IMG/VR virus record: IMGVR_UViG_3300025108_000045
Location: 1 to 61,089 of that record
Strand: one strand, 5' to 3'
Length of the DNA: 61,089 bases
DNA from: a virus
In this document: positions 1 through 13,100 of the stretch, piece by piece
How positions within the stretch are numbered: position 1 is the stretch's first letter
Layout: the number at the start of each line of letters is the position of its first letter
Translations under genes and position numbers: made by a program
The notes under the pieces: generated by a model
Database searches by the model: none
What the model saw: the letters and a program-made list of their open reading frames with translations, nothing else
What the model was told of the DNA's origin: nothing

Positions 1-322
1 CCCGCTGGACCTGCTGGACCCGCTGGCCCTGTTGCTCCTGCTGGCCCTGTTGCTCCTGCTGGACCTGTTGCTCCTGCTGGACCTGTCGCTCCTGCCGCGC
101 CATCGCTTCCGTCTGCTCCGTCTGCACCTGCCGCTCCTGCTGGCCCTGCTGGTCCTGCCGCGCCGGTAGCACCATCAGCACCATCAGCGCCATCAGCGCC
201 ATCAGCGCCTGCCGCGCCAGTAGCACCCGCTGGTCCTGCCGGTCCTGTCGCACCTGCCGGTCCTGCTGGACCTGCCGCGCCAGTAGCACCCGCTGGTCCT
301 GCCGGTCCTGTCGCACCTCCGG
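1..322 (-). repeat. Collagen-like Gly-X-Y triplet repeat within the fibre gene
   Basis: Read on the minus strand, the stretch encodes consecutive GXY triplets ([19 protein letters not shown] and similar). At DNA level it is made of nearly identical 9- and 18-base units, so copy number can change by slippage. The repeat continues past the left edge of the window. Confidence 0.9.
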
Positions 323-1583
323 GGTAGTTGCATCGAACCCACACGCTTCCTTCGTAAATCAGTGTAGCGCGTTCTGTTGTAGCGACGGTTGCGTTCAATC
401 CTGCGGGTGATGTTTGATTATCAAAGACAATAGAACCCGTACCGTGGTTGCATATTTCAATGATGTGACCTTCGGGAAACTTGTAGTTCGCACTCCCGTC
501 TCTTTCGGGGTTGAGTGTAATAGTCACACCGCTATTCGGTGAGAGCATGAAGAATGAATCACCGTCAGCCGTCACTACCCATGTACCGTTTGTTGTTAGC
601 GCGGTGCTGGTTGCATCGACACCCATGCCTTGTAAGCGCACAGCGTAGTGTCCCGTCTGTTCGTTGTTGCGACCTGCGAAGTAAAATGAGTCAGCCGCGT
701 GTCCTCCACCACGGTCTAAACCGCGCGATGGTCCTTGACCGTATCCAGCGTCGCTTGAGGATGGTGGCGATTGAGCGAACGCACCATAGCGAGGATGGCT
801 CACCCAATGCACATTCACAGTGTCAGTGACAGCAAGTTCTCCGTTTTCGTTGTGGACTGCGTTAAGATGCGCAATGGTGTTGATACCTTCTGCACCACCG
901 TCAACAATTTCACCGCTTGTGATTGTTCCAACAGAAAGAGGGACGCGGTAATCTGCCGAGCCTTCGATGAAGATGCGCTTGTCGTTGATTTCTGTGATGT
1001 TGAGATTGTTGCTACCGCCGCCGCTGGCTACATATTCCACACGGATGTGAGCAAGCACGACAGTCTTCATGTTATCTTGAGTAGCACCTGTGTTGTAATC
1101 AATGAGATACTGGTTAGACGCGGATGGATAAAGACCCGTGGTTGAATCGACTGGACTACCACCTTCGTAGTACACTTTGTTGTTGCCTCCGCTCGGTGCA
1201 ATATACACTGTGTAAACCGCTTCCTCATTGGCAGAGAGTGACAGCGCACCGCTACCGTGTGAACCGTTGTTGAGGTCAAGTGTGACGGTATTACCCACAC
1301 CCGAACCAAACTCATAGAGCGCACCATCAAGGACGACGAAGCCTCCGCTTACGGTGAGTGTGCTTGACGATGCACGCACTATGGAACCGGGCTGGTTACC
1401 GCTATTTGTTTCGTTGCGCGTGGAGCCGTAGGCTCCGTCTTGGTATCGCAGAATCCCGTTGCCCTGTGCGCCTTGAATCAAATTGGTCAAAGTCGTGGGT
1501 GACAATGAGTCACCATCTCTCAAGCCGTCTTCACCGAGCGTGTTCTGCGCGGCTGTGTGTCCTGCTATGTTATCTGTCGCCAT
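1..1583 (-). CDS. Tail fibre with collagen-like repeats (3' end outside window)
   Basis: The gene starts at an ATG at 1581-1583 behind a strong ribosome site (GGAGGT, six bases upstream). It overlaps the stop of the preceding gene as TAATG. It reads open to the window edge, so at least 527 residues are present and the C terminus is missing. The N-terminal third is a beta-rich, Gly/Ser/Asn-rich adsorption-type region beginning [16 protein letters not shown]. The last hundred residues visible are uninterrupted Gly-X-Y triplets ([12 protein letters not shown]). Such collagen-like stalks are common in tail fibres, where they form trimeric rods that present a receptor-binding tip. It is the last gene of the tail module after tape measure and hub, as expected for a fibre. 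The tip, which would say most about the receptor, is not in the window. Confidence 0.85.
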   Translation of the reverse strand, partial: MATDNIAGHTAAQNTLGEDGLRDGDSLSPTTLTNLIQGAQGNGILRYQDGAYGSTRNETNSGNQPGSIVRASSSTLTVSGGFVVLDGALYEFGSGVGNTVTLDLNNGSHGSGALSLSANEEAVYTVYIAPSGGNNKVYYEGGSPVDSTTGLYPSASNQYLIDYNTGATQDNMKTVVLAHIRVEYVASGGGSNNLNITEINDKRIFIEGSADYRVPLSVGTITSGEIVDGGAEGINTIAHLNAVHNENGELAVTDTVNVHWVSHPRYGAFAQSPPSSSDAGYGQGPSRGLDRGGGHAADSFYFAGRNNEQTGHYAVRLQGMGVDATSTALTTNGTWVVTADGDSFFMLSPNSGVTITLNPERDGSANYKFPEGHIIEICNHGTGSIVFDNQTSPAGLNATVATTERATLIYEGSVWVRCNYPGGATGPAGPAGATGAAGPAGPAGATGPAGPAGATGAAGADGADGADGADGATGAAGPAGPAGAAGADGADGSDGAAGATGPAGATGPAGATGPAGATGPAGPAGPA

Positions 1584-1930
1584 TATGATACCTCCAATAT
1601 GAATGAGAAGCGCACTTCGTTCTGCGCATTTTTAGTGAATGAGTTAATGTCTGCGCGGTACACAGGAATGAACTCGCCTGTGGTAGCGTCTTTGTATTGA
1701 ATGTAAACTTCTTGAATCGGCTTGCTGAACACATACGAAGAGTTGAATGAGCCTTCAACGAGCAGGCTGGTGTCGTCAATGATTTGCACGCGCGGCACTA
1801 CTCTTGCAAGTGTTCGCGCACCACCATCGTCGGAGGTTGCGACCGTTCCGTCGCTTCCAATGTGCAACTCGTTGACAAGCGTAGCGAGGTGTTCAACCAA
1901 GCGTCTCTTTACGGCGTTGAGCATTGGCAT
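1583..1930 (-). CDS. Small tail-tip/fibre-associated protein (115 aa)
   Basis: The start at 1930 has GGAGGAA six bases upstream and overlaps the previous stop as TAATG. The product begins [19 protein letters not shown], with an amphipathic N-terminal helix. It is followed by a beta-rich body containing [21 protein letters not shown] recognise no catalytic motif. It lies between the tagged 197-aa protein and the collagen-like fibre, and its stop overlaps the fibre start. A role as fibre connector or fibre-base protein is inferred only from position. Confidence 0.7.
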   Translation of the reverse strand: MPMLNAVKRRLVEHLATLVNELHIGSDGTVATSDDGGARTLARVVPRVQIIDDTSLLVEGSFNSSYVFSKPIQEVYIQYKDATTGEFIPVYRADINSFTKNAQNEVRFSFILEVS

Positions 1931-2523
1931 TATTGTTCCTCCAATAAATTACCATCTTCGTCAAAGAACTGACTCATGTATTTCCTATGGTCTAAATCGG
2001 GGTTCTCGCCATGAAAGTTCAAAACAGGTACTTCTGTATCACCATGTCCCATTTGCCTCAATGCTTCCATGCGATGTCCTCCTTCCTGATGCCCTATCGC
2101 GGGCATTCCCAAAACTTGCCCGTCTTTGATACCGTCTATGATGCTTTGAATATGCGCGGTTCCTAAATCCGGCCAACGATATTCTTTGCCGTCAATCGTT
2201 CTTGGGTTTGTGTCATACCCGTTTTCTGCTAAACGGTCAAAGTATTGATTGGGTGTCATATTTTTCACACGCGCTACATTACGACTTTTATCCCAATCTC
2301 TTTCTCCTGTTTCGGGGTTAGTGCCATACGCTTCTGTGCCTAAAGAGTGACCTATCATTCCTTTTGGGTGATTGTTATACGCGTCTATTACTTGTTGGTC
2401 TGCGCCGTATTCGGGAAAGCCGAATGCGTGTTCATTATGCTGATAAGCCATTTGAACACCGGGAACATTTGTATCAACAACAGGCATTTTAAGAAACAAC
2501 CAAGCCCTCTGCATCGGGTTCAT
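1930..2523 (-). CDS. MNP-tag protein with a possible ParB-like fold (197 aa)
   Basis: The ATG at 2523 is preferred over the in-frame TTG just before it, because GGAGGA lies seven bases upstream and the ATG overlaps the previous stop as TGATG. The N terminus reads MNPMQRAWLFLKMP, the tag shared with three other proteins here. Near the C terminus, IGHQEGGHRMEALRQMG followed by a short strand (TEVPVL) resembles the GxHRxxAxxxxG signature of ParB/sulfiredoxin-like domains. That fold occurs in partition proteins, nucleases and small kinases. The resemblance is a short motif only. The position among tail-tip genes suggests a virion or assembly role rather than DNA partitioning. Confidence 0.75.
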   Translation of the reverse strand: MNPMQRAWLFLKMPVVDTNVPGVQMAYQHNEHAFGFPEYGADQQVIDAYNNHPKGMIGHSLGTEAYGTNPETGERDWDKSRNVARVKNMTPNQYFDRLAENGYDTNPRTIDGKEYRWPDLGTAHIQSIIDGIKDGQVLGMPAIGHQEGGHRMEALRQMGHGDTEVPVLNFHGENPDLDHRKYMSQFFDEDGNLLEEQ

Positions 2524-4193
2524 CAAATCTTCCTCCTAATCTTTTTGCCCTTGACCGTTCTCATCTCATGCGCGCGAGGTCGGAGCATACGAATCTCCCC
2601 GATAGGTGAGGGTATTGCGGCCCCGCTTACCAAAGTTGCGCCTGTGAAGGTGGTGGCTGTTCTCCCACTGTACGAGACAAATGACTGATTGTCGAGGATG
2701 AGGTGGCCGCTATCAGCAAAACCGTCTGTGCTGGTGACAGTGATTGTTCCGCCACTGTGCGTGCCGTTGATGCGCGGTGTAATTCCAAAGCCAAGTGCAG
2801 ACCTTCCACCCCCGTATCCAACGCTACGGTGCGCCAATAAGACACCTCCGTGAATGTCGGGGGAAGTATTGATGCCGCTTGTTCTTGTTCGCGCCAGTGT
2901 TGTGATAACAGGTCTTACGCTTAGCGCCCCTTTGACCCTCAGTTGCGAACCGCCGACACCGCTCTTGTTGATTTTGACAATTTGAAAAGTTCTGTCAACT
3001 TCATCATCTTCTGCCTCAACATCGCCGCTGTCGCCGAATCCTGTCAATACAGATTCAAGCCCCGCTTCATAAGAAATCATTTGAAAGTCCGATTCTCCTG
3101 TCGAAGAATGGTTCACCTCAATCAAGGCTTGCCGCACACTACCGACCGGAGAGTCGTATTCAACAATGTCACCGGGTTCTAAATCCCAAGAGAGTGTGTG
3201 TCTTTTTGATACGAGGCCACCCTGCGCTTTTCTGTTCAAACGGAGTGCTTGGTTTGCTGACTTGCGCGCCGCAGTTTCATTGTTAGCGGTTGGGTCAAAG
3301 GTTGTCATTTGTTTAATTGAGCCGTGCTTCTTTTGCAACTCAGCATCATCGACTTGCACGCTAATTACATCATTGACTGCAATACCCTTGCCTCTTACAA
3401 TCACTCTGTTTGCAACATCAACTACGGGGTCGATGCTCGTCTCGCCTACACCGCGCTGAATTCCCAAGGTTCTGTCTTTGACTTGGAATACTTTAGGAGC
3501 ATAAAGGAAGTTCCCAAACCTATCGTAGTAAATAACGAAATGGTCATGTCGAGCGACAGAACGGATGGCGCTTGGAAGAACAAGTGAATTGAAGTTCTTA
3601 GCCACAAAGAGTGCGCTTGTCCCTTTCGTTGCAACACTGTTCAACCCGTGTAACGCTTTAGTGAATAATTTCTCAACCAAATCTGTACTGCGCAGTCCTA
3701 CGCTAACTGCTTGACCAGCATGCACATGGCGCGTTCTCCCCATTTGCAATTCTGCCAAACTGCGCCCCTTCATATTGTTGAGAGCAATTCGCGCTCCCTT
3801 GTCGGAGACGCTGATGTTATCAGTTCTCAACCGTAATGATGTGTCCGTGGAATCGTACAGTAGCATCGGTCGCTTGGATGTAGGAGAAAGGCGCTCGCCG
3901 TCAAAGAAAGGGGCGTCTTCGTGAGTGGTGTGTGCTAAACGCACGCCTGCGGATTCTTCGCTGAAACGGTATCGGCGAGGGTGACTGCTTTGGAAGTCCG
4001 CTTGGTTAGGTTTGTCCACTTGAGAAGTCAAGCCATTGTTCTGCGCGGGCTTGTAAATGACATGGTGAACTGCATTGTCAACAAATGTAGGTTCCTCCGC
4101 CACTGAACCTACATGTTCGTGAATAGCATCCGACCGTCCATTGCTTGGAGCGGCGTAAGATGTGTTGCTCGGAGAAGGCACTGTGTAGGTCAT
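2523..4193 (-). CDS. Tail hub / baseplate protein (gp27/Tal-like, 556 aa)
   Basis: Starts at 4193 with GGAGGCG five bases upstream and overlaps the giant gene's stop as ATGA. The central part (about residues 210-370) follows the pattern of tail-hub proteins of the gp27/late-control-D type. A strand set containing YYDRFGNFLYAP is followed by a stretch with DVISVQVDDAELQKKHG. Then comes a helix rich in Ala and Asn (ARKSANQALRLNRKAQGG) and a strand around LEPGDIVEYDSPVG. The C-terminal 100 residues are Gly/Thr-rich (GGTITVTSTDGFADSG) and look like a fibre-attachment domain. Position downstream of tape measure and Dit-like genes agrees with a hub closing the tail tube. The family call is pattern-based and should be tested by structure prediction. 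Confidence 0.65.
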   Translation of the reverse strand: MTYTVPSPSNTSYAAPSNGRSDAIHEHVGSVAEEPTFVDNAVHHVIYKPAQNNGLTSQVDKPNQADFQSSHPRRYRFSEESAGVRLAHTTHEDAPFFDGERLSPTSKRPMLLYDSTDTSLRLRTDNISVSDKGARIALNNMKGRSLAELQMGRTRHVHAGQAVSVGLRSTDLVEKLFTKALHGLNSVATKGTSALFVAKNFNSLVLPSAIRSVARHDHFVIYYDRFGNFLYAPKVFQVKDRTLGIQRGVGETSIDPVVDVANRVIVRGKGIAVNDVISVQVDDAELQKKHGSIKQMTTFDPTANNETAARKSANQALRLNRKAQGGLVSKRHTLSWDLEPGDIVEYDSPVGSVRQALIEVNHSSTGESDFQMISYEAGLESVLTGFGDSGDVEAEDDEVDRTFQIVKINKSGVGGSQLRVKGALSVRPVITTLARTRTSGINTSPDIHGGVLLAHRSVGYGGGRSALGFGITPRINGTHSGGTITVTSTDGFADSGHLILDNQSFVSYSGRTATTFTGATLVSGAAIPSPIGEIRMLRPRAHEMRTVKGKKIRRKI

Positions 4194-7100
4194 AGCGTCG
4201 CCTCCTTGTCGGTTCTGTCACTTTCGTTAGCATGGTCGCCTGTATTCAAATCATCACCCGCATACAACTGTTGAGTGTAGCGCGGCTGAACATTGTAATC
4301 AAGTCGAATGAAAGAATCTTGTTCATCTTGCACAGACTGCCTTCGGCTTGCGTCGCCTCGGAAGTGTTGCAAAGTATTACTTGATACAATCATTCGCGCA
4401 ACAGACTGTGTTGCTGTCGATTTGAAGTCACTTGCGCCGCTACCTGCAATCTTAGGCCCTGTACTTACAGGTGCGCTGGTTGATGCTGATAGATTGAATA
4501 AATACACAGGCGCGTATGGAGGGTTGTTTGGAGCAGGGTTGCTACCACGCATGTAGGTCGAAGCCGCATCAGCGGCGCGTGCGTTAGGGGCATCATAAAG
4601 GAACACACCGTAACGACCTGCGGCAGTTGCCGACAATACATGCGTTCTCTTATCACGGAACAATTCAATGTGTTTGTTATCAAGCACGCGTACAGGACGA
4701 ACGAGGAACTTGATAGTCTCATCTTTAGCGTTTGTTTTGTAAGATTTTGAATCATGGTTGCTGGTTTGATATGGGTTGGTGCTCGCACCGCTCGCTGAAC
4801 CCCAAAGATAATCGTCAATTGGTTCTCCTTCGGAACTCAATTCTAAGATGAATGTTCCGCCCATAACTGGAACTCCGTGCGTTGTCCCAAATCTCAAAAC
4901 CTGCTTGGTTGAAGCAAAGTCAAGTGTATGTAAATTGAGATTATCAAGCGCGCGGTTGGCTGTACTAACGCCGCCTGTTAGAATAAAGCGCTGACCAACC
5001 TGTCTGTCTGTGTGTAAACTGTGCGCTTCTGTGCTTGCAATTGCATAAGCCGGACCCATCTCACCATCATTCTCACCAACTGTCATCGTATCCAAACCAA
5101 TACGCGGTTTTGATTTTGCAATTGGTTCTTGCATGAAAGTGAAGTTTGAATGCTCAACATTGTTTCCTATGTTGGCTTCTCGCTTCAACAAACCATCCGA
5201 ACCCGCCAATTCCAAGCGAGCGCTGATTCCTCTCGGCATTTCATGAGATTCTAAATCCACATTTGAAGGACGAATCAAGCCGTTTGTGAACGGTGGTTCG
5301 CTGGTATGGTGCGAAAGAACCAACCCAAACGGTTGCATATCTTCGGATACATCTTGAAGAATGTCTTCATTGAAGTATGTCGGGTAACGAACACCGCGCC
5401 CGTCACCGCGGTCACCAACTCTCTTGGCTGTGGCAGGGTCAAAGAATCGCTCCGAGGCTACTGATGCGCGTAATGCTGTATCGCTGAACATAGTCTCAGC
5501 GGACTTGGTTCGGTCAGTAGCGCGGTATGCATCTTCCGGGTCCCATGACGGGCGAATACCAAACCCGCGCACAGGGAACCTGCGAACATCTTCGCCTGTG
5601 GTATTACCCCACCAGTCAATCATGTAGTGTGCTTGAGCAAGCGCGAGATTAACTCGTTGGTCAACAACATCTGTTCCTGCTTTCAAACCCGCAGGTGTGT
5701 CGGAGTGGAAGCGGCGGATGGCAGTGGATGGGTTGCGAATGTTTCGTACCGCACATCCGAATCCTTTGGTCATGCGCCGTCCATCACTGTACTGAACCTG
5801 TTGACCTTTGAGGTTTGTTCCAACAAGCGCGGATGCGTTAGTTTGTCGTTCGATGACGCCAACATAAGACGGTTTGACATTTGTTGTTGGTGTCGTCGTA
5901 TTGGAAGCGCTTTGAGTCGTTGTTGTCATTGTTGCACCGTCGTTGCTAACGAACGGCCCTTCTGCTTGGTAGTGATAATTAGTGTAGGGGTCGCGCAGTG
6001 CTTGATTTGCTTTGATAGCCCAACGAGGACGATTGTATGGTTGCCTTACTGATACGCGGTAGCCCCATCCAGCGTTGCGGTTAGTCGATGCTGAGTTGAT
6101 TGAGTCGGTCATGGTTTCAACATTAGCGTCAGTCACGACGAGTCCTTTAGCGTCAGTCACTTGCTTGATGTTCGGGTCGTCCCATTTGTTACGCCATCCA
6201 ACCATTGCTGTACCGTAAAGACTCAACGAACTCATTTGCGCACCAAACCTATGACCGCCCGACCAAAATGCTCCAAGTTGATACTTGCGCGATTTACCGT
6301 CTGTACCTGCTTGATGTGGATAATTAGCATCGGGGTACGCGTCTGTTAAATCGTCGCCGGGGCCTTCCCATGTTTTCATTCGGAACTTGAAAGGACCATC
6401 ACTCATGGCGTATGTGAACTCATGGTAGTGAACCGTTTCAAAATGCTCCGGTGCATGGTTGTAGGCTTTCTTGTCAACAGCCGCGTCTTCTTTGTTAGTA
6501 CGGCTGTCGGAGAACCATGTCATTGGGCGACCAAGATTGTAGTGCCACATACAAAGATACGCGTCGGGGAGATGCATTGAGTTGGTATCGCGCGTCCCCG
6601 ACAACAGTTGCGGCAGGTTGCGTGTAGCAATACTCTTGGTTGAATCGTTGTAATACGCGCTGGCATTGAAGTTATTGTAGGGTGAAGTTAAGCGAACGGT
6701 CGCGCCTTGAACAGCCGCGGCCCAAAAGCCACTTGTCACAGGAGCCACTCCGTTGAAAACAACTGGACCTGTTGCCCCTGTTTGACTGATGTAGCCGCGG
6801 TCAGTGTAAGTCGCTGTTTGTTCAACGCCGTCTGCGTCAACGATAAGCAAGTGGTGGTTGTAATAGTCGCTACCGACTAACGGGAAGAGCGTGTTGTTCT
6901 GCACATACAACTTACCTGTACCGCTAATTGAATGTTCGATTGTCGCAACAGGTGTGAGTGAAGTGAGGTATTCAGTGTAAACATCAAGGTAGTGCGACGG
7001 GTAGCCGAGCATCGTGGTCTGTGTCCCCACTGCTCCGAGGGTTGAGCGACAGAAGTGATAGTAGTCGTCGGGTTGATACTGCTCTATTCGCTTCCATTTG

Positions 7101-10100
7101 TTTGTCGCAAATATCGTTGAAGAGTCAAGCGCGGCGCTCCACCATGGCACAGTCACTGTATTTCCGGGTGTGGCACGGTGGAACATGTTGGGATGGTATG
7201 GTAGGCTACGGCGGGTGAACGCTCCCGATGATGTAGCATTGACACCGAATGGGTTTGCAAGACCAAGAATAGGAGTGTTCGCGAACTGTTCGCGAGTGGA
7301 AGCATCATGGTCAAGAATCAGTTCATTGACAAATATCTCACATCCGCGCGTATCAGCCATAGTAGCCTCGGAAAGAATGAGGTCAAACTGCACACCATTC
7401 CATTGAAGCGCAACAACCGTAGCCACCAGTTGGTCAGTCAATGAGCGCTTGGTTGAGTTTGCTCCACTTGGGTCTTCGGGTGCATCGGTGTTAGCATACT
7501 CAGTGTTCTCATTGTTCCCCATAAACTGCTTGCTGAACAGGTTAGGTTGAATGACAATTTGATACGCGCCTACCTCAGCAGGGTCGGGGAAGTTCCATGA
7601 TGTATTGTAATTGCTTCCGCTTTCGAGTTGTATTCGATGTCCACCCGCTTTGTTGCAAACAGCGCTGTCGTCAGCCATTCCATAACCATCGAAGCGCAAC
7701 TTAGTTTCTGTCAACAATGTGAAGCCGTCACCATGAATATCGCTTGGTGGCTGAGGTGATGTTGGACCCGAAAACCAAAGCAGAGGATTGTGAACAGCCT
7801 TGCTTGAATCAGCATCAGTTGCTCCAAAACAAGCGCGAGCGTTTGCATTTAATTTTTGATACAGTGGGTGAGCAAGATGACCGGGGAGCATAGCCATAGT
7901 GGGGGCAACATAATGATGACCCATGCGGGGTAGCGGCATTGGAGTGAGTTTGTTAGCCGCGCGAACAAGAGTTGCAGGGCTTACTCCTGCCGGAAGATTA
8001 GCCCAATCAGTGTGGGGCTTGTCGGGACTGTTCCCACTTACTTCTGCATGGTCACGCAGTCTGCGAGCGGCAAACTGTCGCGTCGAGCCAGCAGGGATAT
8101 AGAAAGATGGTTTGATGCCATCGTCCTCCTTGGCCGTAAAGTCGGGCGCGAAGACAACCTGTTGGAATTGTTTACCACTTACTTCTTTGAACGAAGCGAT
8201 TGTGCCGTTGACTGAAAGGAAGTAGCGTCCGTCGGGTGTAGGGTCTTGCTTCCAAATGTCAGCGGTGATGGTTTCTTTTGCGGTAATTGTATCTGTTCCA
8301 ACCACATCAACCGTGAGACGGTTGAGTGTCATAGCGTTGTTGATGATGCTCAACGGTTCGCGTTCAGTGTAGGTGTACCCCATCTTGGTGATGTGGAAAT
8401 ACAACGCGCGGTCGTGAGGTTCGTAGGCTGTTTCGAGGATGTTCTGTGATTGAAGACTGTTGTTACTGTCGGGGAAGTTGTTAGGGTTTTGATTGATGTG
8501 TTCGTACCCTTCTTGCTCCCAACGAGGCGCGGTGTTAGGTCGAGCAGACTCCGACTCAAATGAACTCAATACTTCTGCGGTGGGTTGACTTGGGTGTTGC
8601 AACCCTCCGCTACCAAGTGTTTCGTTTTGATAAGCCTGCAACCTATCGAAACCAGCGCGTACAAGGATATTCCCCGGTATCTCATCGTGGTTTGGTAAGC
8701 GTATTTTCATGTTTGGCGATACACCGGAGCCTGCCAAAGCAGGAGCAAGACCTTCATTTTCGCGGTCATGCACCAGTTCATAGTCGCGTATCACTACACC
8801 AAGAGGTGAGCCGCCCTCAAGCGTATGCTCTTGGCCTGTATCATCGACAACGACAGTGCTGACAAACTGCATCTCTTCGTTGGGTATGCTAAGAGCGTTA
8901 CGCACTTCGTAAGGGTATTGTTCAGCGAGTGAAGGGTGAGCCAGTTCTTGTGCTTGGATAATAGGAAACATGCCAGCGTTAGTTGTTTCAAACGAGAAGC
9001 GAACATTGCCGTAAATTGTTTCACCGAACTTAACATAAGAGTCACCAACCTTGTGGACAGCCCATGGTATGCTACCAAGACCGCGTGCATTTTGAGCAGG
9101 TAGCGTAAGGTTGCCGCCACTCATTCGCTTCCATACGACATGCTCAACAAAGAAGTTGCGAGCCGCGCTACGGTCTTTCCAGTGTGAGTAAATATCATCG
9201 CGATGAGTTTCGTAAACCTCGTACCCTTTCATCTCAACCTTGGCTGTTTCCGAATCGAAAAGAGGGTCGTTGGGGTAATACTTATTGTTTGGGTTCTCTT
9301 CTTTGTCAAAGAACAAGTCGCCTGTTGGGAACAAACAAGTCTCGGCCTGTGTGAGTTCGGAAGATGTTGCAGGACTGCTTGTCCAAAGAGGGGATGCGTC
9401 AGTCGGGCGTGTAATTGTTGTATCATACATGGCTTCGATATGAGGCCCTGCATTCGACTCTGCGCTGAATCGGTCGTTGTTGAATCGGTCATTGTGGTAG
9501 GACGCAACCGTGCCTCCTTGAGTTCCACCCCATTTGAGTTGAAGCATGTCGCCACAGGCTTTCTGTCCGTTGCGCGAAGCCTTAGCGATAATTGGTAAGT
9601 CACCCTCATAGGAGACTACGATGAAATGGCGCTGATGCAATCCAGTCGAGTCGTGAAGATTGTTTTTTGGAACCCAAATATACTGAGCGTTCTCTTCCTC
9701 ACCTGCACCAGTTGCTGGTCGCAAAATCCATTCCATGGATGCAGGTTGATGACATGCCATGCCGGAGCCGTATGGGTTGAATCCAAGCATAGGATGCCAT
9801 GCTCCTAACCCTGCCGCTACCTTATCACTGATGTTGAGACTGTTGAAGTATGAATAGCGCTCGCCATGCCAACCGACTGCGCCAACTGCGCGCGTGCGGT
9901 CAATAGCGTCAGTCACGCCACTGAAATGAACTTGTGTGGATGCGTAATGGTCGAAAGGTCCGTTAGACATTTGACCGGAACTTGTTGCCCCTGTTGCGCG
10001 AGTTCCGTCAACTGCGTTTTGGAATCCATTATCCCATCGCAAATTACCTGCCTTTGACCAAACGAAAACTTTGTGACCTGCTCCTTCAACACTGGACACA

Positions 10101-13100
10101 TCACCTGTTCCGCTAAGCGCAGGCTCTTCCAATCGGTTTTGTCCGTTTCGGAAGTTCGCACCAAGAACAAATGTTCCTTGAGCAACATCGTAGTGCGAGT
10201 AGTAGCCGTAGTAAGACTTTGTACCATTGCTGACGCGTATCCAACCGTTCTCCGGTAGCGTCATCGGGAGCGCCGTTGATACTGAAACAAGACCGCCGCT
10301 GGCGGCGTCAGTGTAAGTTCCGAGGTTACCAACATCAATCCATCCGTATTTGTCTTGGCGTTGCGCGTCTTGGAACGATGGTAAGAAAGAGCCGCCGAGT
10401 GCTTTGAGATTAGCGCGACCGGGGAATGTGTTAATTGCGGCGGCGACGACTGCTCCTAACTCTTCACTGTTTTGACAGCGCGTAGCATCAATCAAGAATA
10501 CATCTTCGGGTACTGGCGCGCTTAAATTATCATCGTAATCAATCAATACTTGCGAGCCAACTCGGAACATCGTTGCATTCAGTCCAAGTCTGTCGATGTA
10601 TTGCACTGTGGAATTTACAGAATTGACCAGTGTCGCAGTGATAGGATGCGGAGCATTCTTCCGCACGCTGTTGTCAAACCAAGAACCGCCTGCCGTGTAT
10701 CCACCATCAAGGTGGAAAGCAAGTTTGTTTATGCTAAAGTTACTGATAGCAGAAGCAAATCTTGCAGTCGCTCGATAGTGAGAGAATGGATGAGCGTATT
10801 CGTTTGCAGCGCTTTGACCAGTGGCGTTCGGTCCAAAGAAGTGACTGCTAACATAGCGCGCTTGTGTTGACAAAGTTTGGTTGAATGCACTGTTTGGTGA
10901 ACCATAAGATGGTTCCCAATGACGGAATGTTTCGTAAGGGAATACATTGTTCGCGCCGTAAGCATCTGTCGGCGGTAAAAACTGATTTGAAGCGCCGTTA
11001 AGCGTACCATTGCTCAACTCATTTGGTAGGAAATAACCAGCCTCGTTGCCTTGGTCGAATGTTGTTCCTGTGGCTCCGTCAAGTGAGCAGTATTTTTTCC
11101 ATGCGGCTATCCATTTTGCCGAAGGTTCGACCGACTGTGTTATACTTCCTATCTCCCCGCTCCAATGTTTAGGTACTGATTGGCCGGGGCCGAACACCAT
11201 GTAAGCCACACTGTTTTCGGAATCATCATAGCGTGCATAAGGGTGAGCAAATCGAAGCACGACGGGTACAGGTTGAGCGACTTTGACACTATCGTAGGTT
11301 GTGCCGGGGATAGGGTGAGTGTCTCTGTTCCCGTCAATGTCGGGATTGAGTATAGCATCAGCGTTGGCAAATGGAGGCGAAGCCTCACCCCTGTGTTGAT
11401 TAACAAGCGCCGAAGCAGGGAACATTGCAAACATAGCCGCAGTGTCAAGGAGCGCAAAGGCTCCCATCTTCTCACCAATGTCTTGCAATCCAGCGCTACC
11501 CGTAGGACCCTTCGCATACGGGTGTTTGTTGTGACTGCTGTAATCAACACGCGACCCGTCGTTGATGTCCATGACTACGCCGCTAAAGCCACCGCCGAAG
11601 TAAAGAGGCACATTATGGTCAACGCTGTCATGCGCTCCACGGAAATACAATAGCGGGTTGCCTTTACGATTCGCGCTAAGACGCATCCCTTGAATGTCGT
11701 TGACGAACTTGAAGCGTTGCATCAGTTGACCTGTGCTACCTAACAAAGTTCGGAAATCACCCTTGCCTTCGTTATTATGCCAGCCAATCATTTGATTAGC
11801 CGCTACTATGGCTTCCCCGCCACCTCTCTCTATGGGGCTAAACGCCGCGCAATAGATGTAGGAGTCTTCTGTCAAGTCCATACGCTTGAACGGTGACCAA
11901 GACCCATCAATCGCGCCGCCAAACTCATTGTGAACATCGCGATTAAGATTGTTACCACTGGCATCCACATGTTGCAACTGCCATGCGTATTGGCGACCAA
12001 GTACAGCAAAGTTGTGAGGGTCGCGTAACTCAAGTTGATAGGTGTCTTTTTCACCCGAAGGTAGGCTTCCCGACTGAGTGTCAAGTTGGAAAGTATGAGA
12101 CTCAAGAGCCGGTGTAATGTGGTCACCATCAAAGCGTGTAAATTTGTCACCTTGCAAGTGCTTCTTCCATTCAGCGGTAGGCACTGCATTGTTGGTTTGG
12201 TCAACAAGGATGGGTGTGGCTGTGTTAGCGTTGTAGCCTCGGTAGCGTGTTGATATTGTCAATAGCGTGCTTGGTAAATACCCACAGTCTAACATTTGTG
12301 AATTGAGTTGACTTGCTCCCAACCCGCCAAAAGTACCACCAGTACCGTGCGTTGCGCTGACTACGCTTGTTTCTTTACTACTTGCGTTGATGCCCCAATC
12401 TTTGGAGAGGGAAACGCTGAATAGAGAGCGAAGAGGTATGATTTGTTTGTTGCGATTAAAGGTTGTAATTTTAATTGCGGTGCGCGCGCTATCGCCCATA
12501 ACCTCGCCGTAAGTACGACCATCGGGTGCGCGCAAATGTGAACAGTCAAAGAACTGATTGTCCTCGTTCGGGTCAACTGTGAAAGCATAAGCGGTCGCCG
12601 CGGCAATCAATTCATCAGTAACAATAGTTGTTTGATTGAGATGTGGGCTGATAATGACAGGCGCGTTGTTATCGTCGTAGGCTGTTGGTCCTCGGTTTAC
12701 TTGAGCGCTGAAATACTGAGCGTGTATGTCATCCGCATCAACCCCGGCAAGACCTGCAAAACTGTGAGGGCCAGCCCGACCGTTATGGGTTCGCGAAGAA
12801 TAAGAAAAGACTACACCAACTTCACCATACGCTGAGGTTGAAGAAGGGATAGCCAACCAAATTAAGCCGCTGTCGGGAAAACCCATCCAACCGAGAACAT
12901 CGTCAACATCGGGAGAATGATGCCATATTCCGCTATTGTAGTACCCGTAACCGCTCGCGGCGTTAATTTCAAGAGTATTGTTGCTCATTAAATTTTTCAT
13001 TGTTACAGCGTAACCAGCGTTAGGCGTGTGAACACCGCGCCATTTGTTACCTCTCCACTCTTTCTCGCTTCCTGCTGAGTAAAAGAAAGGTGTGCCATCG

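Noticed and set aside
1-322. CRISPR-like array suggested by regular short repeats
   Set aside because: The repeats are 9- and 18-base collagen codon units with no unique spacers, and they are in frame within the fibre gene.
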